A stretch of DNA of 63,730 nucleotides from Firmicutes bacterium UBA4882 (GTDB taxonomy: Bacteria; Bacillota; UBA4882). The stretch covers positions 1 through 63,730 of the forward strand of contig DHDG01000031.1 of NCBI GenBank assembly GCA_002399265.1. Direction: 5' to 3'. A model generated the notes under the pieces. It saw only the letters and a list, made by a program, of their open reading frames with translations, made no database searches and had not been told where the DNA came from. Below, in pieces: positions 58,987-63,730 of the stretch. Every line of letters starts with the position of its first letter. Position 1 is the first letter of the stretch. The position numbers and the translations under genes are program-made.

Positions 58987-60838
58987 CCATGCTTGTTTGC
59001 CGCTTTGCAGAGCCGAGGCGGTCGCCAGGGGCTGGGATGAAGTAGATGTTGTGCTGGTCAGCGGAGACGCTTATGTTGATCATCCGAGTTTTGGCACGGC
59101 ATTAATCGGACGGTTTTTAGAATCAAAAGGCCTGCGGGTCGGAATAATTGCACAACCTGATTGGCGCAGTCCCGCTGATTTTGCAGAATATGGAAAGCCA
59201 CGTCTCTTTTGCGGTATTACCGCAGGCGCCATGGATTCAATGGTCTCCAACTATACTACTGCCGGAAAACGACGCAAATATGATTCCTATGCGCCCGGTG
59301 GCAAATTCGGATTGCGTCCTGACCGGGCGGTAATAGTCTATGCCAATCGGCTACGTGAATTGTTCGGATCTTCCGTGCCGATTATTGCCGGTGGAATAGA
59401 GGCGAGTCTGCGGCGTCTAGCACATTATGATTTTTGGGATCACAAAGTTAGGCGCTCCATACTTTTCGATGCCCGCATTGACCTACTGGTCTACGGTTTT
59501 GGTGAAAGAGCGCTCAGTGAGATTGTCAGGCGCGCCTTAGCCGGCGGTTACGGTAATTACTTTGATAATATTCCTGGTACAGCCACAGTTGCTGCAGAAC
59601 CGCCCCCGGAAGCGCTTATCCTGCCTTCCTATGAGGCAGTGTCAGAGAGCCAAGACGCCTTTAATGAGGCGTTTAGGATGGCTGATGGTGAGAACAACCC
59701 GATTTGTGGGAAAGTGCTGGCTCAAGCGCATGGCAATCGGTGGGCTGTAGTGCAGTCACCCGCCAAACCTCTTTCCAGTGCGGAAATGGACCAGGTTTAC
59801 AGTCTGCCATTTACGCGTCAGGCGCACCCGGCATACGAAGAAGCCGGAGGCGTTCCCGCACTCTCCGAAGTCTTATTTAGCATTACCGCGCACCGCGGGT
59901 GTCTGGGCAACTGCTCCTTTTGTACCTTAGCCGCCCACCAAGGACGCGTTATTCAACCCCGCACCGATGAATCAATCATTCGGGAAGCGACTTCTTTTAC
60001 TAAAGATCCCCGGTTTAAGGGTATAATTCATGATGTGGGGGGACCATCCGCCAATTTTCATGAGCCGGCTTGTGCGGAACAGGAAAGCCGAGGACCATGT
60101 AAAAACCGCACCTGCATGTTTCCAGAACCATGCCGGCATCTGAACCGTTCGCAAGCTGGCTTTACGGCCTTGTTGCGACGCTTGCGTGACATTCCCGGGG
60201 TCAGGCATGTTTTTGTCCGGTCGGGCATTCGTCATGATATGGCCGTGCTGGAAGAAAACCGCGAGTTTTTAAAGCAGCTCACTGAGCACCATGTCAGCGG
60301 TCAGTTAAAAGTGGCCCCTGAGCATGTTGACAACCGTGTGCTGCGGTTAATGGGTAAACCGCCGTTTGAGGTTTATCTGGATTTTGCCGATGAATTTAGC
60401 CAGCTTTCTCAAGCGGCTGGCAAAAAGCAGTATTTGGTTCCGTATTTTATTTCGGGGCACCCCGGCGCCGATCTAAACGCGGCCATAAAAATGGCTGAGT
60501 TTATTAAGGGACAGGGTCGCTTTTTTGAACAAGTACAGGATTTTATCCCTTTGCCGATGACCAGATCTGCCTGTCAATGGTATACCGGTAAAGACCCTTT
60601 TAACGGTGAAGAGGTCTATGTTCCGTCCGAACCCAAAGAAAAGGCGATGCATCGTGCATTAATGCAATTTCAGGCTCCCGAGAATTGGAAGCTGGTCAAA
60701 GAGGCCCTGGAAATTAGCGGACGCAAAGATTTGATCGGCGCAGGACCGCACTGTCTTATTTCGGAAAAACAACCTTGCGTGCGCCACAAACGAAAAGTTG
60801 TTAGTGGCGGAAGGAAATCTCCTGCGAGACACGAATAA
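58976..60838 (+). CDS. YgiQ family radical SAM protein
   Basis: A 620-residue radical SAM enzyme of the YgiQ family, function not established. The N-terminal domain has DVVLVSGDAYVDHPSFG, the middle carries GGIEASLRRLAHYDFW, and the radical SAM core has the cluster motif RGCLGNCSFC. A second Cys-rich segment (CAEQESRGPCKNRTCMFPEPC) is characteristic of the family. The C-terminus is basic. ATG 58976 (TTG 58973 alternative) lies within the rodZ end after GAGG, so both are coupled. Confidence 0.9.
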   Translation: MTSDHACLPLCRAEAVARGWDEVDVVLVSGDAYVDHPSFGTALIGRFLESKGLRVGIIAQPDWRSPADFAEYGKPRLFCGITAGAMDSMVSNYTTAGKRRKYDSYAPGGKFGLRPDRAVIVYANRLRELFGSSVPIIAGGIEASLRRLAHYDFWDHKVRRSILFDARIDLLVYGFGERALSEIVRRALAGGYGNYFDNIPGTATVAAEPPPEALILPSYEAVSESQDAFNEAFRMADGENNPICGKVLAQAHGNRWAVVQSPAKPLSSAEMDQVYSLPFTRQAHPAYEEAGGVPALSEVLFSITAHRGCLGNCSFCTLAAHQGRVIQPRTDESIIREATSFTKDPRFKGIIHDVGGPSANFHEPACAEQESRGPCKNRTCMFPEPCRHLNRSQAGFTALLRRLRDIPGVRHVFVRSGIRHDMAVLEENREFLKQLTEHHVSGQLKVAPEHVDNRVLRLMGKPPFEVYLDFADEFSQLSQAAGKKQYLVPYFISGHPGADLNAAIKMAEFIKGQGRFFEQVQDFIPLPMTRSACQWYTGKDPFNGEEVYVPSEPKEKAMHRALMQFQAPENWKLVKEALEISGRKDLIGAGPHCLISEKQPCVRHKRKVVSGGRKSPARHE

Positions 60839-60946
60839 AAAATGGGTTGTTTGTTTGATTGGTAAGGTTAATCCTTAAGTTTCAAATCGTGTCCTGGTTA
60901 AAATCACATTAAGTGTGGCATACCCAGGCAGAAGGAGGAGTATTTT

Positions 60947-63016
60947 TTGCGGAAATACAAGCCAGAAGAAATTAGAAACATTGCTTTGGTGGGGCATAGC
61001 GGTAGCGGCAAAACTACGCTTGCCGAAATTATGCTTTTCGCAGCTAAAGCAACCGATCGCCTGGGCAGAGTCGATGATGGCACGTCAGTAATGGACCACG
61101 ATCCGGAAGAAATTAAACGCAAAGTTAGCGTCAGTACCGCTATTGCGCCTTGCGAATGGAAAAACCGGAAAATTAACATCGTTGATACTCCCGGATTCTT
61201 CGATTTTATTGGTGAAGTCAAGAGCGCTTTGCGCATTGTGGAATCCGCCGTAGTTGTCGTAGACGCTTCCGGTGGAGTGCAGGTTGGTACGGAAAAAGTA
61301 TGGTCTTTCGCCGAAGAAAGCGGTTTGGCACGCATCATTGTCGTTAATAAGCTTGAGCGCGAGAATACCAATTTTGCGAAAGTCCTGGCTGACTTACAAA
61401 ATCGCTTTGGTGTTAAGGTTATTCCGGTGCAATTACCGATTGGCAGTGAAGATAAATTTAATGCAGTAGTGGATCTAATTTCACTTAAAGCGTATACCAC
61501 CGAAGGCGGGAAAACAACTGAAACAGCAATTCCGGAAGATTTGAAAGCCCAAGTCGACGAGTACCGGGCTATGCTTGTAGAAGCGGCCGCCGAGGGTGAC
61601 GATGACTTGCTGGCAAAATTCTTTGATGACCAACCGCTTACTCAGGAAGAAGTCACCAAAGGTTTAAGCAGTGGCATCAAACAAGGACGCGTTTTTCCGG
61701 TTCTGTGTGCTTCGGCTCATAAGGGCGTGGGAATCAGTGCGTTGCTGGACTTTATGGCTGATTTTCTTCCTTCTTCAGTCGACGGCAAGGAAATTACCGG
61801 GGTTGATAAAAACGGCGCTGCCATTACCCGGAAGCCTTCCGAAAACGAAGCGTTTTCAGCCCTGGTCTTCAAAACGATGGCCGATCCGTTTGTCGGCAAG
61901 CTTACTTTGTTGCGCGCTTATTCCGGCACACTGAAATCCGACTCCTCCACCTATAATATTAATAAGGATCGTGTGGAGAGAATCGGTCAGCTCTTTGTCG
62001 TTAAAGGCAAAAGCCAGGAGCCGGTAACCGAAATTGCAGCCGGAGATATGGGGGCAGTGGCCAAGCTCCAAGAGACTTCTACTGGAGACACCCTCACTGA
62101 TAAAGATAACGCCATTCGCTTGGAAGGGATTGTTTTCCCGGCTCCGAAGCTTTCGATGGCGGTTGAGCCAAAAGCAAAAGGTGATGAAGAGAAGATCGGA
62201 ACAGGCCTGGCTCGCCTGACCGAAGAGGATCCTACATTTACAGTCTCAAAAGATCCTGATACCCATGAAACACTCGTTTCAGGATTGGGCGATCAGCATC
62301 TAGAGGTCATTACCTCGCGTCTGTCCAAAAAATTTGGCGTGGAAGTCACTTTAAAAACCCCGCGTGTTCCGTATAAGGAAACCATCCGCGGTAACGTCAG
62401 GGTAGAAGGTAAGCATAAGAAGCAATCCGGCGGACGCGGGCAATATGGACATTGTTGGATCGAGATGGAGCCGACCGAGGCTGAGTTCGAATTTGTCGAC
62501 AAAATTTTCGGTGGGTCTGTTCCGAGACAGTACATTCCGGCCATTGAAAAAGGCATTCGTGAGCAGATGGATGACGGCGTACTGGCAGGATATCCTGTTA
62601 CTGGCGTAAAGGTAACTTTGGTCGATGGTTCTTATCATACGGTTGACTCATCCGAAATGGCCTTCAAGATCGCCGGTTCTTTGGCTTTCAAAAAAGGCTT
62701 CGCGGAAGCTTCCCCGACATTGCTGGAGCCGATCGTTACTGTTGCCGTAACTGTTCCCGATGAATTCATGGGAGATATTATCGGAGACCTGAATAAGAAA
62801 CGCGGTCGCATTATGGGAATGGAGCCGATTGGGCATGGCATGCAGATGGTTAAGGCCCAGGCGCCTAAAGCGGAAATGTTCCAATATGCCATTGACTTGC
62901 GCTCGATGACTCAGGGAAGAGCGGATTATACTTTGGAATTTGATCATTATGAGGAAGTACCGGCTAACATTAAAGAAAAAGTCATTGCCGAATCAGCCAA
63001 AGCTAAGGAAGAGTAG
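60947..63016 (+). CDS. Elongation factor G-like GTPase (EF-G paralogue)
   Basis: A 689-residue translational GTPase. G1 reads GHSGSGKTT (canonical EF-G has AHIDAGKTT), G3 is VDTPGFFDF, and G4 is NKLERE where NKxD is standard, so this belongs to the divergent EF-G-II/FusA2-like clade found in many anaerobes. Domains II-V are complete (VEGKHKKQSGGRGQYGHCWIEME; GADYT-like end RADYTLEF). The start is TTG 60947 after AAGGAGGAG. It is not next to rpsL/rpsG/tuf, supporting a paralogue. Its role (ribosome recycling or stress) is not known from the sequence. Confidence 0.88.
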   Translation: MRKYKPEEIRNIALVGHSGSGKTTLAEIMLFAAKATDRLGRVDDGTSVMDHDPEEIKRKVSVSTAIAPCEWKNRKINIVDTPGFFDFIGEVKSALRIVESAVVVVDASGGVQVGTEKVWSFAEESGLARIIVVNKLERENTNFAKVLADLQNRFGVKVIPVQLPIGSEDKFNAVVDLISLKAYTTEGGKTTETAIPEDLKAQVDEYRAMLVEAAAEGDDDLLAKFFDDQPLTQEEVTKGLSSGIKQGRVFPVLCASAHKGVGISALLDFMADFLPSSVDGKEITGVDKNGAAITRKPSENEAFSALVFKTMADPFVGKLTLLRAYSGTLKSDSSTYNINKDRVERIGQLFVVKGKSQEPVTEIAAGDMGAVAKLQETSTGDTLTDKDNAIRLEGIVFPAPKLSMAVEPKAKGDEEKIGTGLARLTEEDPTFTVSKDPDTHETLVSGLGDQHLEVITSRLSKKFGVEVTLKTPRVPYKETIRGNVRVEGKHKKQSGGRGQYGHCWIEMEPTEAEFEFVDKIFGGSVPRQYIPAIEKGIREQMDDGVLAGYPVTGVKVTLVDGSYHTVDSSEMAFKIAGSLAFKKGFAEASPTLLEPIVTVAVTVPDEFMGDIIGDLNKKRGRIMGMEPIGHGMQMVKAQAPKAEMFQYAIDLRSMTQGRADYTLEFDHYEEVPANIKEKVIAESAKAKEE

Positions 63017-63038
63017 TCTGAATAACCTCGCTTCTTGC

Positions 63039-63067
63039 AAAGGGAGGTGCCTACGCCTCCCTTTTTT
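63039..63067 (+). terminator. Rho-independent terminator of the EF-G-like gene
   Basis: Arms AAAGGGAGG and CCTCCCTTT flank an eight-base loop and are followed by TTT. Confidence 0.85.
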
Positions 63068-63087
63068 GTCCAAGGGGGTTTTCTATA

Positions 63088-63723
63088 ATGAAGCTCAAAG
63101 TAATTATCAACCCAGCGGCCGGAAGGGGCAAATCCATTGTCCGCTGGAAAGCAGCCGAACAGGCGCTGAGAAAACTCAATATCCCATTTGTTTCATACGT
63201 CTCCGGCAGCAAAGAGCATGTTGGACAATTGGCTGCGTCAGCCGCAGCTGAAGGATATCATGCGATCATGTCCGTTGGCGGCGATGGAACGCTGAATGAG
63301 ATCGTCAACAATATTGTCGGCAAAGCCGAAACAAACATCCCGATTCTGGTAGTATCCACCGGCACCGGTAACGACTTTATCAAAAGCGCGTGTCTGCCGA
63401 AGGATATCTTTGCAGCGGTGCGACTATACCATGAAGGTAGACCTTGTCCCGTTGATCTTGGCAAATTTGACGACCATTATTTTATTAATGCAGCCGGGAT
63501 TGGCTTCGACGCCAAAGTAGCCCATATTGCGAATATCAAATTTCATAAATTACATGGCTTCCTGCCATATGCATTGGGCGTATTGCGCACTCTGCCATCC
63601 TATCGTCCGACCCATTTCAAAATGTGGCTCAATGATCTGGAAGCGGAATTCAATGCTTGGATGGTCTCCGTTTCAAACGGCCAGTACTACGGCGGTGGTA
63701 TGAATGTATATCAAATTTCATAA
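63088..63723 (+). CDS. Diacylglycerol/lipid kinase (YegS/DgkB family), truncated at the window end
   Basis: The N-terminal 200 residues of a lipid kinase: INPAAGRGKSIVRW, the nucleotide motif SVGGDGTLNEIVNNI near residues 65-79, VSTGTGNDFIKSACL and NAAGIGFDAKVAHIANI. Members phosphorylate diacylglycerol or related lipids, recycling DAG from lipoteichoic acid synthesis. The family is about 290-310 residues, so roughly a third is missing. The apparent stop at 63721-63723 lies inside a 23-bp repeat of bases 63533-63555 that ends the window, so the real protein likely continues. The ATG follows CAAGGGGG. Confidence 0.85.
   Translation: MKLKVIINPAAGRGKSIVRWKAAEQALRKLNIPFVSYVSGSKEHVGQLAASAAAEGYHAIMSVGGDGTLNEIVNNIVGKAETNIPILVVSTGTGNDFIKSACLPKDIFAAVRLYHEGRPCPVDLGKFDDHYFINAAGIGFDAKVAHIANIKFHKLHGFLPYALGVLRTLPSYRPTHFKMWLNDLEAEFNAWMVSVSNGQYYGGGMNVYQIS
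63533..63555. repeat. 23-bp exact direct repeat shared with the window end (63708-63730)
   Basis: Bases 63533-63555, inside the lipid kinase gene, are identical to the last 23 bases of the window (63708-63730). In the first copy they encode NIKFHKLHG; in the second they are read in another frame and create a stop. A true repeat of this exact size ending at the last base is more likely an assembly-graph artefact than biology. Confidence 0.85.
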
Positions 63724-63730
63724 ATTACAT

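Noticed and set aside
1..63730. Search for defence, phage, secretion or biosynthetic gene clusters
   Set aside because: Apart from the single AT-rich gene and the small pair near 48 kb, every gene fits core metabolism, sporulation, translation or cell-wall functions; no restriction, CRISPR, retron, capsid or NRPS/PKS signature was seen.

Overview
The window reads as one chromosomal stretch of an anaerobic, endospore-forming Firmicute (Clostridia or Negativicutes grade; the genus cannot be fixed from this sequence alone). The evidence is a dense set of sporulation genes (spoIIM, spoIIP, dacF, spoIIAA-AB-sigF, tepA, a spoIIIE-type DNA translocase), an electron-bifurcating-type [FeFe] hydrogenase, a 2-oxoacid:ferredoxin oxidoreductase fragment, one-carbon genes (fhs, folD), frequent GTG/TTG starts and strong GGAGG ribosome binding sites. 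No rRNA, tRNA, CRISPR array, phage, complete insertion sequence or recognisable defence system was seen.

Layout. 1-3.5 kb: the 3' end of a 2-oxoacid:ferredoxin oxidoreductase gamma subunit, then an AT-rich orphan membrane protein and an asparagine synthetase, both on the minus strand. 3.5-9.2 kb: a SPOR-domain protein and the hydrogenase operon hydC-(decayed ATPase pseudogene)-hydB-hydA. 9.4-15.5 kb: nitrogen and amino acid metabolism, with a PLP aminotransferase and a cysteine-desulfidase-like enzyme converging on a cyanophycinase/cyanophycin synthetase pair. 15.7-24.8 kb: a large GGDEF-ATPase-TPR signalling protein, folD, a CBS-type family II pyrophosphatase, an aspartate aminotransferase, a DUF3866 protein and ADP-ribose pyrophosphatase.

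24.8-38.9 kb follows the order nudF-spoIIM-(small membrane ORF)-xerD-deoB-nucleoside phosphorylase-dacF-spoIIAA-spoIIAB-sigF known from Bacillus. Here six genes are inserted between the phosphorylase and dacF: fhs, a YmxH/YlmC PRC-barrel gene, a membrane protein, glpK, an RseC-like gene and spoIIP. A dodecin gene follows sigF.

39.2-51.0 kb is the classical translation/RNA operon rimP-nusA-ylxR-ylxQ-infB-rbfA-nrnA-truB-ribF-rpsO-pnp, with a small two-gene insert (a hypothetical plus a DUF4258-like protein) between ribF and rpsO. 51.2-60.8 kb is tepA-ylzJ-Na/Pi-like transporter-uppP-spoIIIE, then an orphan BMP-family lipoprotein, a RodZ-like protein and a YgiQ radical SAM protein. 60.9-63.7 kb carries an EF-G paralogue and a lipid kinase broken at the window end, where a 23-bp repeat suggests an assembly boundary.

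Most of the window is well-understood core genome. The points most worth a second look are the decayed ATPase gene inside the hydrogenase operon, the AT-rich orphan gene, the spoIIM start buried in a terminator-like hairpin, the GGDEF-ATPase-TPR fusion, the solitary BMP lipoprotein between spoIIIE and rodZ, and the small gene pair between ribF and rpsO. I found no convincing evidence for a wholly new multi-gene system.
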